Assembly: GCF_964340395.1 (NCBI RefSeq)
Contig: NC_135554.1
Span: 15,175,592-15,237,591 of the forward strand
Direction: 5' to 3'
DNA length: 62,000 nucleotides
Source: Glandiceps talaboti
Lineage: Eukaryota; Hemichordata; Enteropneusta; Spengelidae
The position numbers were made by a program, and so were the translations under genes. This document shows, piece after piece, positions 1 to 12,100 of this stretch. Each line of letters starts with the position of its first letter. Position 1 is the first letter of the stretch. The notes beneath the pieces are model-generated. The model made no database searches. It had not been told where the DNA came from and worked only from the letters and a program-made list of their open reading frames with translations.

Positions 1-320
1 CAATATCACAATAATATAACAAATGCCATGATTAGATGATACAATGCCATGCTGATCTATCAAGTGACACGATTGGGCCATACAATGTCATGACATTCTA
101 ACAAGTGATGTAATTGGGTTATACAATGTCCTACTAAAGTAACAAGTTACGTGATTGGGTCATACAATGTCAAGCCAATCACACAAGTGACATGATTGAA
201 ACATACAATGTCATGCCAATCTAACAAGTTACGTGATTGGGCCATACAAAGTCATGCCAATCTAACAAGTAATGTGATTGGGCCATACAAAGTCATGCAA
301 CTCACTGGTAATGTGACACT
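1..320. repeat. 41-bp tandem repeat, about 7 copies, cut by left edge
   Basis: Units share a core reading GGGCCATACAATGTCATG followed by a CAATCTAACAAGT-like segment and a GTGATT end. The GGG (or its variant) falls at 75, 116, 157, 198, 239 and 280, an exact 41-bp spacing. Copies differ by a few bases each. The array loses similarity after about 320 and runs off the left end, so its full length is unknown. No coding role is apparent. Confidence 0.9.
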
Positions 321-429
321 TTGTAGAAAGTCACAATCGTCTCTATATTAATATGAGAGGTCGTATACCTCTACAGCACGGAAAGATGAAAGTAAACTAC
401 TCTACAACATTGGTAAATTGTGTTTGCCA

Positions 430-1010
430 AAGTGTCTTGACACTATTTCTAACCTAGATTCTATCACCTGTACTGGCGTACAAGATGTACCTCAATAACT
501 CATCCCTTCTAATATTATTAGCAGCTGTCATTTTATTACCGACAGACTTCTCTCTTTCCTCATCCTTTCCTACTGTATGAATGATAAACTTTGACCAACT
601 CGTAAAATGAAAACCTTTATCATTAAGTCATTGTGAAAGACACATCAAAGAGCCGACAGCTTCCCTATGGGATATTAGCTCACCATCAAATCTGTCTATT
701 CTTTTTCTCCTCTCATTTTTGTATGTAAAATTGATAGCTTTTCTCACGACTGAACAGTATCGATTTTTGACTGCACTCAACTATCCAAGAATGATGTTAT
801 CATATTTCTTTTCTTTTCAAAATGTTCCACACAACAATCATCTGAACTATTCACACAGCAACACCTTTGTATATGTGTATGTCAATTGGATCTTCCTAGA
901 CAAGTTTCTTAATGAACCATCAATGCCTCCAGAGTTAAATCCAGACTGTACGTATATATACTGATGAATATCTTCCCTCTAGTTGCCACTATATGAACAC
1001 AAGCATCTCT
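430..1010 (-). pseudogene. Decayed coding-like stretch, protein family not recognised
   Basis: Reading the minus strand, one frame (codons beginning at positions divisible by 3) is open from about 996 to 850. After a gap with several stops it is open again from 780 to about 433 with a single internal TGA near 615. The gap (about 870-783) is open in another frame. The joined pieces have a coding-like composition, with short motifs such as FNSGGIDGSLRNLSRKI (near 945-900) and KNERRKRIDRFDGELI (near 720-675). A strong donor-like G/GTGAGC lies at about 679. Two frameshifts and a stop suggest a relic of a gene or transposon ORF, but multi-exon coding or chance openness in AT-rich DNA are alternatives. 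I do not recognise the family. Confidence 0.28.
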
Positions 1011-1014
1011 AACA

Positions 1015-2650
1015 TTTCACTAAATAGAATCCAATGTTAGAATCTCTCCATTATGACCAAAAAAAAAAATTCAGATCATCAAAACTGGTTTTTAACCCCA
1101 AGGGCAAAATGATCAAATTGACATGGTAATATTAAACACATATAAAATGGCTACCTGGATTGAGTGCTCTGTTTTAGAATGTAAAATCTCGACAAGTATT
1201 TCACATGGACTGCCTTCTAAATCATGATTGTAAAATACTAGTACACAATTGTATATCACACTTCTCTGTTCCCATGGTTCACAAACTCAAAAGTAAAGCT
1301 ATGTAAACAGAGTTGCACGTTTCTTATATTTCTCCTCACAATCTAAGTGTTCGGTTCAACACATCTAACAATTCTACTTCATGGTAAAAATTCTCCAGTA
1401 CAAAATTCATTTCTATTAATAGATACAGCAACTGCACTGAAATGTCATCTTTGTTATAGTCTGTGTGAAGTTGAAAAATCATCGACTGGACACCTGAAAT
1501 CGCTCTGATCAAAAATAATTGCACTAAAGGTGAGAGATCACGATAAAAAAACCCTTATCTTTCCAAAGTCTACATCAACGGCGCAACCAGGGACGTTGGA
1601 ATTGTTAGTTCTACAAGTGTGGGGTGGGTGTGAGCATTAAAAATTAAATATATTGGGACAGAAAGAAAAGAAGAGAAAACGGCTGAATGGATTCTTATGG
1701 AACGTCTGATCCCTTTCACAGCGTAATACACTGGAGGATATTTGAGGCCTGTCAGGAATGCATCATATTAATGTCTGATACAAAATTCAGCCTGCAAGCT
1801 ATATAAATCATTACTTGATCAGTATGTCATAGAGGTGCTTCATGGTTGCAGGCACTTGTATATTACTATTGTACACAATAGTGAACTATACAGAATCACT
1901 ATATTGCTGTTTTGAATAGCACCTGCCTCGCTGAGATTATCCACTCGCAAGTTACTCTGATCTCTTTTATAAGTACCTTTTTTTTTCATATCTCAAAACT
2001 ATCTTTGTCAGTTTTTATACTTACATTGACCTTCAAGATGAAGTTTTACTTTATTGTACGAATACAAATGCAACCATTAATGTTGGAATGCAGTTATCAA
2101 TTTCCCACAAACATTCAATTCCACAGACTAATGGCTAGCTTCTAATGAAAATACTACTCTGATACCCTTCTATGTACATCTAGTTTTGATTTGAACTTTT
2201 TGAAATTAAAGTTACAAAGGTGTATCTTTCAAATAGGGTTACATTTCAATACATCAATAGAGCTAGAAAGATGACATTATCAATACTAACTTGTGAAGGA
2301 ATACAAAAATTGAACAATTCTTGGACTCAAGCTGTAGAAGTCATTCTCGATATTTCCCATTCAATTTCAAAGTCTATGCATTTTATAACTTCATAATTCC
2401 TATCTATAGAATACTATATAGATACATATCTTAAATATTCATTTGGAAATTGTTTAGTGTAACACTAATATTGTCATATAAATGTACATTTTAAATCTTC
2501 ATTTTCTCTGATAACACATAATAAATATATGTTATTTACATATAATGACATACCACATACCACATAACACACAGAAAGATAGCAGTGTCATTAACATTGA
2601 TATTATCTGTTTCTATTACCATAAAAGTTTTGACCATATATCGTAATTCT
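1015..2650. other. No gene seen
   Basis: AT-rich DNA with frequent stops in all frames. Short open frames on both strands show no domain, signal peptide or splice-site context. No clear repeat was seen. Confidence 0.5.
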
Positions 2651-2655
2651 TCTCT

Positions 2656-2890
2656 AAAGTGGTCATATGGATGAGATGAGGTATTTATTTAGGATTTTTA
2701 ATTTATAAAATAATTTATAAAATAAATCATGGTTTCCTACTTGAAAAATCAATGTGAAACAACATTGACCAAGTCTGTTTTTGTAACTAAATAAATTGCA
2801 AAAGATTTTTAAAATGTGTAAAATGTTTGTAATATGTACAGTGACAAACTTTTACCACTTTTTAGCTTTTTGCAATGTATTGAACATTTT
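2656..2890 (+). mobile_element. Partial copy of the long-TIR element seen at 39 kb
   Basis: Starts with TAAAGTGGTCATATGGATGA and continues through the same blocks as the 38.96 kb element: GGATTTTTAATTTATAAAA, then TTCCTACTTGAAAAATCAAT, then GACCAAGTCTGT and TTTGTAACT. The order and spacing match the left arm at 38966-39120. A convincing right arm is absent, so this is a one-armed or truncated copy. It carries no coding sequence. Confidence 0.7.
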
Positions 2891-3099
2891 AGACCAAAGG
2901 GCTAGAAAACGCACCCAAGAGGGCGGCACATATATGTATACTCAAATGAGGGGTGTAGCTCCCCCCCCCCCCTCCCGGGAGGTTGTTAGGGAATCTATAA
3001 TACTTATTAAAAGATTCTTCTTGACCAGGTGTATTATGATTAACATTTACACCATCACCTTTTTCCCCTGTCATTAAAGATGACATCAACACTGTCATG

Positions 3100-3860
3100 T
3101 TTCAATTCTAAATTAATAGGCAGACTTTTTCATAACTTTTAGCATTCTGACTGTAATGGTTATTAACATTCATTTCATCAAGGTAGCCTTCTTGTCATTA
3201 ACATTCAACCTTTGTTATTTTCAAATACAGTTAGTTCATCAAGACTTCATTTTTAGCATTGATATGCTGACTCTCAACTACACATGGTTTTATGGTCTTT
3301 AAATTAACATCATAGAAATGTAGAAAATGTGGATAAAAATGTGTAATTTCCAATCTGATGTCCTGGGAATTGATTTAAGCCATTAGATCAGTGTTAATTC
3401 CTTATCAATTATCATTTTTAATTAATGACCCATCATTTTATCACCTTATTGATTTAGCAAGAGGCTCATGTTGCCACATTTTTTAGCTAGTAACTCACTT
3501 TATAACATCATTTTAAGCAACTGTCATTTTCATACATGATCATTCTAAAGAAATCTGTCACTATTACATTATTTCTTTAGCATGACTATCATTTTCTCAC
3601 ATTTTCGTTTCAAGCAAGTGACTATTTTTATCACATTATCATGCTCCATGAGTAATTCATTTTTATCAACATTATTATTTTAAAATCAAGACCATCTTTT
3701 TATTGCATTATCATATCAAAGCAAGTGGCAATGACCATCTTTTTATCACATCATTTCAAAGTGGCAATAACCATTTTTTTATTACATTTTATCATATCAA
3801 AGCAAGTGGCAATGACTATAATTTTATTACATTATCACATAATTAATCTCATCATCAGTT
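3100..3860. repeat. Degenerate tandem repeats rich in ATCATTTT and TTATCACATTATCA
   Basis: Irregular units of roughly 60-70 bp pair a CAAGTGGCAATGACCAT-like segment with a TTTTTATTACATTATCAT-like segment. The clearest copies lie at 3716-3840, where CAAAGCAAGTGGCAATGAC occurs twice. Earlier copies are more diverged. The short open frame at 3725-3934 only reads through these repeats and is not a gene. Confidence 0.5.
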
Positions 3861-4689
3861 TGCACTCGGAAAATGTAAATCACGAACTCATGCTCAGTAA
3901 AATGACTTTAGAAATGTCTCCATTATTTACTTGATTAAATATCCATTCTTTATAGTAATTGCCAACCCAATTAACTAATTGGAATACACAATATTCATAA
4001 TTTTGTCACCGATATAGCTTGTCGTAGATATATATTTTTTCCCAGATCGCATATTTTGACCTCATATCCTGTAAGTTAATGCCACCAAGAGAATTCCTAA
4101 GCATCATCATTTGTGTGACACACATCCACACCTGCTCTTTAAGTAAATCTTATGACAACTTTTCTGACAAACAACCTACTTTGAGTATTAACCTCAGCTA
4201 ACCTTCACATTACTCGGCCACTTTTTGTGTCCGACACAAACAGAAATGTGTGTATCAAGTATGTTTATGGTGGTGATCTACACTTTCACATGTAAATTAA
4301 AGATTTCATCTGAAGTGTGTTTTTCCGCCTTTTTTGAATCTTTAACTTTTTGCATTGGAGAGGTGGGTGACATGCGTTAATGTACAAACAATGTACAACA
4401 CAACCTGAAACAATGGGACTGTAATATTTGCAAGTACAATATACCAATGGTTTTGCAAAGTTTTGGAACCCTGGCCACAGAGGTGTTTGATATTATTTGC
4501 ATGCACATATAACTTGTACCATAATTTTCGAGGGGAGTCACAAACATGCATGCATGCTGGGGCCCAGAAATCAAGTAGATTTTACCTACTTTATAATACT
4601 GCCCTCAACAAACACACCATTTCATACATCCGACCCTTGAAAATTACAGTCAAAGAATATGCTGTTGACACAGATATTGTGATCATTTT

Positions 4690-4905
4690 TGGCTCAATTT
4701 AGCAGTAGTCCAGGATACACAGACTACTATACATTGTATCTTATCTAGACTACCAAATTAGCAGTAGTCCAGGACACACAGGCTAATAAACATCATATCT
4801 AGACTACCAAATTAGCAGTAGTCCAGGACACACAGGCTAATAAACATCATATCTAGACTACCAAATAAGCAGTAGTCCAGGACACATAGACTACTAAAAA
4901 TTGTA
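4690..4905. repeat. 54-bp satellite, small cluster of about 4 monomers
   Basis: Monomers contain CTAGACTACCAAATTAGCAG, then TAGTCCAGGACACA, and a partly changed ACTACTAAACATTGTAT end. Two middle copies carry GGCTAATAAACATCATAT instead. The same monomer forms the large array at 25.7-26.7 kb, so this is a separate outpost about 21 kb away. Confidence 0.9.
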
Positions 4906-4909
4906 GCTG

Positions 4910-5850
4910 AAACAATTCACTTAGCTAAATCTACATACCAAGCCTAAAAGTTAAATTCAATCCCTGAGAGAGAAATACTGGCTTTATTGTTACATCAATC
5001 AAACCTGTCTGTCGAATTGAGTCTTACTTAATTTTCATCATATTCTAATACATGCCAGGATAATATCACGTGCTAGACCACTCTGTTGCCGCTAAATCAC
5101 AAAATTGTATAACTTGCTGCCAAGATCAAGTTTTTAGTCTGGATACTAACGTGGCGGGGGTGTAAATTGCAACGTTGGATTCTGTATAGGGACTAGACTA
5201 CACGACTTCAAAAGACACTGGACTTTGTACATGCAGTTTTTATGACATCTCTTCATATGATACCATAGCTATGATTCCACTCGTGAAATGCTGATAATTC
5301 ACAGTGCATACTCTGTGTAACAGTACCATCCGACTGTACTAGGGAAACTAGCACTGAATGTTTATATGATACCCTTATCCAACCATCCATGGTAAATATC
5401 ATATAAGAGGTGACAAGTTGATAATAAACAGTGTGTATTGGTTGAACAGGATCATGAGAGAACACTAGCCTGGAATCCATGCAGTTGGGTGTTTTGAATT
5501 TACTGTTACTATATTACTAAATCAAAATTCAAAATCCCCAATAGCTTGGATTCTAGGCTACTAGGACACTGTTCAAGATGACATTCCCATAATGCTCCCT
5601 ATTAATGAACATGGTGGTACAATGTTGAAAGACAATGGTACAAATTGGTATGACAGGACTATAACCATTTCATTTTTTTTGTCAAGTTTTTTGCGACAGG
5701 TATCACCAATAACAAGTATGACGCAAGTGGTGAAATATTGACATTAAATCATTCCAGTAGAGTATCATAACAGTCTAGTACTGATTTGAGATCAATGTTT
5801 ACTCACCTATCTGACAGTAATACTGTTTACATAGAGATAACCTCGGGTGT
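4910..5850. other. No gene seen
   Basis: Unique-looking AT-rich sequence. The minus-strand open frame at 5253-5480 has no recognisable domain and no plausible splice context. No repeats or RNA genes were identified. Confidence 0.45.
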
Positions 5851-5854
5851 CCTC

Positions 5855-6185
5855 ATATGGGAACATTGTTTGGTAGTTAGGAACACATACCTGGGAGCAT
5901 AAACTTCAATGGATGCATGTGTTCAGTTTGTCTTTGCTAGGTTACATTGTTCAGTAGTTAGGAACACATATATCTGGGGGCACAAATTTTCATGGATGCA
6001 TGTGTTCAGTTCGTCTTTGCTGAGTTACATTGTCTGGTAGTTATATAGGAACGCATATCTAGGGGCACAAATTTCCATGGATGCATGTGTTCAATGTGTC
6101 CTCACAGGGTTACACTATTTTGTAGGAATGTATATCTGGGGGCACAAACTTAAATGGACAGCATGTGCAATCTGGTCTGTGGACA
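5855..6185. repeat. About 83-bp imperfect tandem repeats, 4 copies
   Basis: Each unit runs from GGTTACATTGT through GTAGTTAGGAACACATA and CTGGGGGCACAAA to ATGGATGCATGTGTTCA. Copies start near 5860, 5940, 6020 and 6105 and become less alike towards the right. Small insertions such as TATA near 6045 make the period irregular. Confidence 0.8.
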
Positions 6186-6189
6186 TGTT

Positions 6190-7560
6190 CAATTGGTATG
6201 ATTCAAACTAGTGTATTTAATTGCATCACTTTACTAAAGATAAATGTTTCGAACCTGCATGCACACCTTGCAAATACATAGTATATAGAAAGAAAAAATA
6301 CAACTTAAATAAAGTCTTATGTTGGTTATTAACTTGCCTAGTTTTCATTTTTTGTTTTTGTTGTCAAAGAAGAAATCTAGCTAACTATGCTACAGAGTAT
6401 AAGTAAGACTTCAAATCTCCTATGAACTCTCTAAATTTAAATAGTGAATATATGACCTATGACCTATGACCTATGACCTTTGCAAGTCGTGTGATTCTGA
6501 GATAGTCTCTGAACTATGAGCTCGGTGGATCTTGTGATTCTCAGATGCAGTCCCATTTGTCTAGCTTTAGTATTTGACAGCTGACATTATTATGTATCTG
6601 TGACTGACAACTCATAAAACAAAGCAATATATCTCCTTCAAACAATTACTGGTTTTTGTCATTAAAATTTTACAATACATTAAATCTAAATGTCATTGCT
6701 TGTAGGAATATTTCTTGTGACTCTAAAAACCTTGAGTAATGTGTCTATTACAGCTATTAAAACAATGATTGGATGAGTGTATGCCTTTACTCCATTACAA
6801 AGTATAATTTTACTCCTCATACAGCGACATATACCACTTTAATCAAGGTCTATTTGGCATGGATTCTATCTGCAGACAAGACTAGGATTGTAATTACACG
6901 CTGGGTTGCAAATCTTTCATTCAAATTATCTTTTACAGACATGTTACTTCCATATATTAGTTTCCTCAGAACAGATCGCCTGTGATGTTTTCTTTTAACC
7001 TTTATACTTAGGATGATCTTGTCTCGTATCTGTTTTGATGCAGCAACAGACCTAATGCAAGTGTACTTTGTGTCAAATCTAACTCCGACAGGTATATAAC
7101 CGACCACTGTAATACACTAGTTAGATGAGCCGACAGATGTAATTATTACCACTTAGTCGGATGTTGATGCTTTTTTTACCTTACAGAACCCTCAAAAGTT
7201 TCATACATCTTAAACGATTGTATCACATCTGAATTTTTTTTGACAAAAAGCAGTGGAATCATGAATTGAAATTCTGACTTCCCAGACAATTTGTAAAGTC
7301 TTGTCCCACTGAAACCAGTCTGCATCTAAGCATAGAAATTAAAAAGAGTTTTCACTGAGTACCAAAGTACTCATACAGTCCTAAAGGCTTAGAATTCATT
7401 TACTGCAAAAGACTCTAGCACTCTAGGGTGGTTACAAGATCAAAAGATTTTCTCTCTTTAACTGACTTTTATGTAAAAAAAAGTGCACAGGTCAGGAAAG
7501 TCGTCACAAAACGATTTAGTGAATACCAAATGAATTCTCAATCTGTCATACCTGCAGAGA
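6190..7560. other. No gene seen; short (TATGACC)n run at 6452-6480
   Basis: Contains four tandem copies of TATGACC near 6452-6480. A minus-strand open frame (7107-6850) has an acceptor-like CATCAAAACAG just before a basic segment, but no domain could be assigned and it does not match FGFR juxtamembrane sequence. Otherwise AT-rich and featureless. Confidence 0.45.
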
Positions 7561-7564
7561 TAAA

Positions 7565-7770
7565 GACCAATATACAACAAATGGTAGAGACACCCTGTAG
7601 GAACAATTGATGTAGAGACACTTCATGGCAACAATTGGTACAGACCCCCTATAGGAACAATTGGTTTAAGGAAACCTCAAGGAACAATTGGCAAGGACCC
7701 CTGTAGGAATAATTGGTTTAGGGTACCCTGTAAGAATAATTGGTAGGGCCACTGTAGGTGGTTGTAATAT
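7565..7770. repeat. About 36-bp tandem repeats, 5-6 copies
   Basis: Repeated unit with core CCCTGTAGGAACAATTGGT and variable linkers (GTAGAGACA, TTTAGGG). Copies are seen near 7592, 7625, 7648, 7678, 7702 and 7728. Divergence and period variation are considerable. Confidence 0.75.
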
Positions 7771-7771
7771 A

Positions 7772-8315
7772 TGGTGTTACTGATGAGTGAAAGTGAATGG
7801 TTGAGAGAAATGAAATATCTATCTTGTCTGCACAACACAGAAATTTCCATGAGGAGTAGACATACATAGTTTATTTTAATGAGCATAGACACTGCATCAG
7901 TAACTATTCATGCTGTTCTTATCATCACTATCTTTTGATTACTAACAACACAACCTAAGATGTTGCTAGCAGGCTCTCATTCCCTAAGGCATGGAATCAA
8001 CCTTTCCTTCATTCTCTGAGGACAAGACGAATGGGAATGCAGTTGGAATGAAACTTTCCTGAATGCTCCTGGGAATGGGGTGGGGGTGGAATGAACATTT
8101 CTGCACTGCGTAAGGGCAAGGTAGAAATGAGGAATACAAAAGTAAGCATCATCATAAAACCAACAGCTTCTTTGTTGGCAGTTGCACTGTACAGCATGCT
8201 CTCCAACTTCTATGCTGTAAAACTAGACAACTCCTACATCATTGGTTCTGCTGTGTTCAAAATGGCCATTACTTTTGCTGAATGTTTTTTTTATAATACT
8301 GGAGATGGTATAGTT
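7772..8315. other. No gene supported; one open minus frame without a start
   Basis: On the minus strand a frame is open from about 8222 to 7988 (about 78 codons, Cys-rich at first). It follows a weak acceptor-like TTTTACAG and its phase does not fit the FGFR exons. Part of the segment consists of GGAATG-rich imperfect repeats (7990-8090), which lowers confidence in coding. Confidence 0.35.
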
Positions 8316-8316
8316 A

Positions 8317-8464
8317 TATTATTCCACAATATTTTTCTTCACTAAGTCGGAGATTACTCATGACCTAAGGGTTGTCACTACTCGTCTAGTGACTCAGTGA
8401 CAAGTACCCCTTAAGTCACTCATATTTTCCTCCACTGAATGAAGACAAATATTGGGGAATAATA
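8317..8464. mobile_element. Foldback MITE, about 150 bp, full hairpin copy
   Basis: The two arms are near-perfect reverse complements. The left arm begins TATTATTCCACAATATTT and leads to GACCTAAGGGTTGTCAC. The right arm, read in reverse, begins TATTATTCCCCAATATTT and leads to GTGACTTAAGGGG...TTGTCAC. The short loop contains CTCGTCTAGTGACT. Related copies lie at 47384-47502 and 58555-58700, with a half copy near 59080-59140. It has no coding capacity; mobilisation would need a transposase from elsewhere. Confidence 0.85.
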
Positions 8465-8608
8465 GCTAAGGGTATACTAATTATAGTTGTTACATACATT
8501 TTGTACATGCTGTAATACAGACAACAATGTAATCCAAATAAATCTATGTGGGCCTCAACTATCAAGTTGGGCTGTTTACTATAAGCACATGTATTTATTT
8601 CTCAGCAT

Positions 8609-9157
8609 TTAGCTGAATACGTTCAAAGTTTTCTCCGCGGAAACAACTACCCCTAACGTAATGTACATATTTAATTTATGCAAATTACAATATGTAGCTT
8701 TATAGCAAGTTTGGTTTCTACATCTACTCTTGTAATGTTGGCTTTGCCCAATTCCTGCTGGCTCACTACTTGGTTTTGTATACCACCACCACGGGAAGCA
8801 TGATCTCAGCTCGTCTTTATATTTTTTATTGAGAGAAATGAATGGTTGTAATTCATTATTACGGGCAGCTGGTATGTAGATTTTGTTATGAAATGTATCA
8901 ACAATCACTGCACGGAAGACGTGTGGCTGGTTGGACAAGTTATTGACAAAGAGTGTCTCATTTTGTCTTGTATTTCCACCGAAATAAAATATACTTGAAA
9001 TGCCATAAAACGCTTTTCTGCCAAATTTTTCATGCACCAAAATACATAATGTTATAGTAAAACTTTTTTTAAAGGACAAAAAGTATTTCAAATACTCAAT
9101 ACTTTTTGATAATTTCAGTTGTTTTATTTCTCCCAGCATACCTTGTAAAAGTTTCAC
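8609..9157 (-). CDS. Unrecognised open reading frame, up to 182 codons
   Basis: The longest non-repetitive open frame in the window. The first in-frame ATG is at about 9139 (MLGEIKQLKL); the upstream GTG at 9157 is an unlikely start. Residues 25-35 are mildly hydrophobic. The centre contains HVFRAVIVDTFHNKIYIPAA and SCFPWWWYTKPSSEP, and later Cys residues lie in SRCRNQTCYKATYC. I could not assign a domain, and no catalytic motif or LINE or transposase signature is visible. It ends at a stop at 8609 with no obvious splice sites. It could be a decayed transposon ORF, an exon of an unknown gene, or chance. Confidence 0.25.
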   Translation of the reverse strand: MKLLQGMLGEIKQLKLSKSIEYLKYFLSFKKSFTITLCILVHEKFGRKAFYGISSIFYFGGNTRQNETLFVNNLSNQPHVFRAVIVDTFHNKIYIPAARNNELQPFISLNKKYKDELRSCFPWWWYTKPSSEPAGIGQSQHYKSRCRNQTCYKATYCNLHKLNMYITLGVVVSAEKTLNVFS

Positions 9158-9159
9158 TT

Positions 9160-12100
9160 CAGTAGGTTTTTTTATATCTCTATACTATAATTTCCTTTCT
9201 ATAATTTCAGTTCAGTTGTTTTTCAGTTTGTTTTTTTATATATCTCCCAGCATACCTTACGGGCTTCTATGATGAAAAGGGGGAAAGCTCTGCATCATGA
9301 GAAAACAAGAGAGATACATGCGCATCATATTTGAAGCAGTCATTGAACCACATAGACCACTGACAGCAGTAATTCATGTTTCGTGATAAAGCAGCCGATC
9401 CAGAGCTTATCTCAAGTACCAGCCAGGATTGCTAGGATGATTAGAAAGAGGGAGAGTAGTCTTAAACAGTCTTAGCAACTTTATCTGTCTCTTTATTCAG
9501 TTCCTACATTCAGATATATTACATTTCTGATCTTTTCTCATTTTCCACACTTTTATACAAGCTTTTAGTTCTAGTAGCCCAATACACAAGACTACAATAA
9601 AATCACAACCATGCCTTGAGTGAAGAGTGCACTTTTGGCTACCGTTCATAGAAATTATCTCTTCTTGACTATTACTAACGTTACACTATGCTTGATGGGT
9701 TATTATGAAACCAGAGCTGACTGAATGATGGATAGCCAGATAAACACTTCAAATGCATATCACGTAACAAGTAGAGAACAACTCTTAGAAACTGTTACCA
9801 ATTTTATATTACAGGGCTTTACAAAATACGAAATGAAATTTCACTATCATAGTTTCAATAATCACATTGCGGCATTCTGTACTGCATAATAAATGGATGG
9901 ATGCATTGCAAGACTTAGTAATTCACTTTTTTATTGAAATATGGAATTTATTCCTCCAAGATATAACAAATGAAATTTTCCTCAATTCTATCTACTCTGA
10001 GATGACTGCATAGAATGTTGAATCATTTCTATACAAAACAAGTAGCAGCTACATCTTACTTGGAGCAGAGCTAGGGAGTACAAAAATAAGATTTATCCAG
10101 TCCGTCTATGCATTAACATTTACATACAAAATATTTTTATCTTACAACCCTACTTTATCATTGTATGCATGGTTTATAAAAAATCAAATAATTTTTCCAA
10201 GTACAAATTGAACTATTTTTCCCTCAAAAAATGTACCTACTTAGACAATAATGAGAATTGTTATCATGGACTTCCAACAAATGTATGCATACACAGAGAG
10301 TTTAATAGACCTTATAATAGCCAAACAAAAAAGGCAGCTGGTAGTAAAACAATAGTAGCAATCCAAGTTGTCAAAAAGAAAACCTCCTTTAATAAATGTT
10401 GTGGCCTCCTCAATGCCATCCTTAGATAGTTTTATGTGACGTACTCATATCTTGACGTGTTTGAGTGTCAATAAAAAAGAAAAATCAATATCCTGCCTCA
10501 GATACATGTCATATCATTATGAAGGATATCGATTGGTTTGCAAAATGATGGTTCCTCCGGAGAATCGGGTAATTATACGACTCTTACGCTGACACTTTGT
10601 GTGATAATGAAGAGTGAAACACAGTCAGAGCATTGCACTCCCTACGTAAATGAGTAGATCAGGTACAGTTAAACACATCACTGTTGCATATTTGCCTTGT
10701 ATGCCAGAAGTCAAGTAGACTCGACTGGGGCTTCCGATCACTTGCGTAAGTTTACGAATAGTTCAGCTCCACTGCAAATGACTACTTGACGTGTGTGTTA
10801 AGACATCCTACAACTCAATGAGATTCAATATTTGCCTTCTGCCTGCTGTAAATTATATACTTGAATCTTGCCACTTTGTATGACGATTTTTATTATATAT
10901 ACATTCTCTGCAGTGCAGTATCCAGGGAATAGTCAAACTTTGTTGCTGGCTTTCCAAATAGTAAATACCTGGAATGTCATCAATTTTGAGTACACTTTTA
11001 CTGTACTAGTGTCTTTACCTCAACACATAATATCCTTGTGACACTTTTCAAAAACATGGAAATCTCCTTGAATATTTTGCTTGGTATTTCTTTAATCCAC
11101 TTTTCATCTGAAAATCTCCTTGATTGCCTTTTTGTCTTTGGTTTTTGTGGTATCTATCAACTGTGTACAATATCTGGACATGTAGATTTACTTCTGTAGT
11201 TCTTGTAATCCACTTTGTATCTGCTTAGCCATTTACAAAATATCGTTAAATATACAAGTTTTTCCTTTTTATGCCCTAATAAAGACTTTATCCCCTTCTG
11301 ACCACAAAGAGATGTCTCCTCTCTGGCACCAGAAACTGTACATTTTGTTCCATCCGTTGCAACTTTGTAGATACAAGTATATCTCTATCCTCTGCCCCTT
11401 ACAAAACATTTCCACTCTCATTCTTGCAAAAAATATTATCCCCGCCCTACAAAATGTTATTTCCTCTTATTTTCAATACAAATATTATCCTTCCCCCTCC
11501 CTCCATTTGCACTAATTTCCATACATTTTGTCATATTTCTCTAGCTTTGATAACGTACATCTGTAGAGCTCATATTCAATTATGTAGTTCTTTCTTCTCT
11601 ATGCTTCCGACCAACGTGTGACAATGTATCTCACATTTGTATGATTGGCACGTCACTGTATCGTCTCTGTGTCTCTGCTGTGTTCATTTCCTGCACCTTG
11701 TTCATTTGAATGCCATGTAGCAATCTCAAATAAATTGACACTGACAACTTGTGTAGATGTCAACTGTTCTTATGGATAACATAATCACACATGGTTGTGT
11801 TTTACAGTAGATTTGCTATGGCTGTTGAACCAAGCGTACAATATTTACACTAATTCTGTATTCGAGGTCTAATCTAATCCATTTGTACAACAACGTAGTC
11901 ACAAAACAACCAATATTACAGTTCAGTCTCATTTCCCAGCATTCAACCCTCCAAACATACAAACAAACAAATGCCTCATCTCCAATGATTTCTTGTCCCT
12001 TTAAATATCCACTTTAACTAGAACACATCAGCTGATTTTTGTTTTTTCTTTACTGGTCATTATTTCATTTTTATTATTTCAGCATGATGACAATAACCAT

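Noticed and set aside
6850-7107. Minus-strand basic frame (KVKRKHHRRSVLRK) considered as an FGFR juxtamembrane exon
   Set aside because: No preceding transmembrane segment, and the sequence does not resemble known FGFR juxtamembrane regions.
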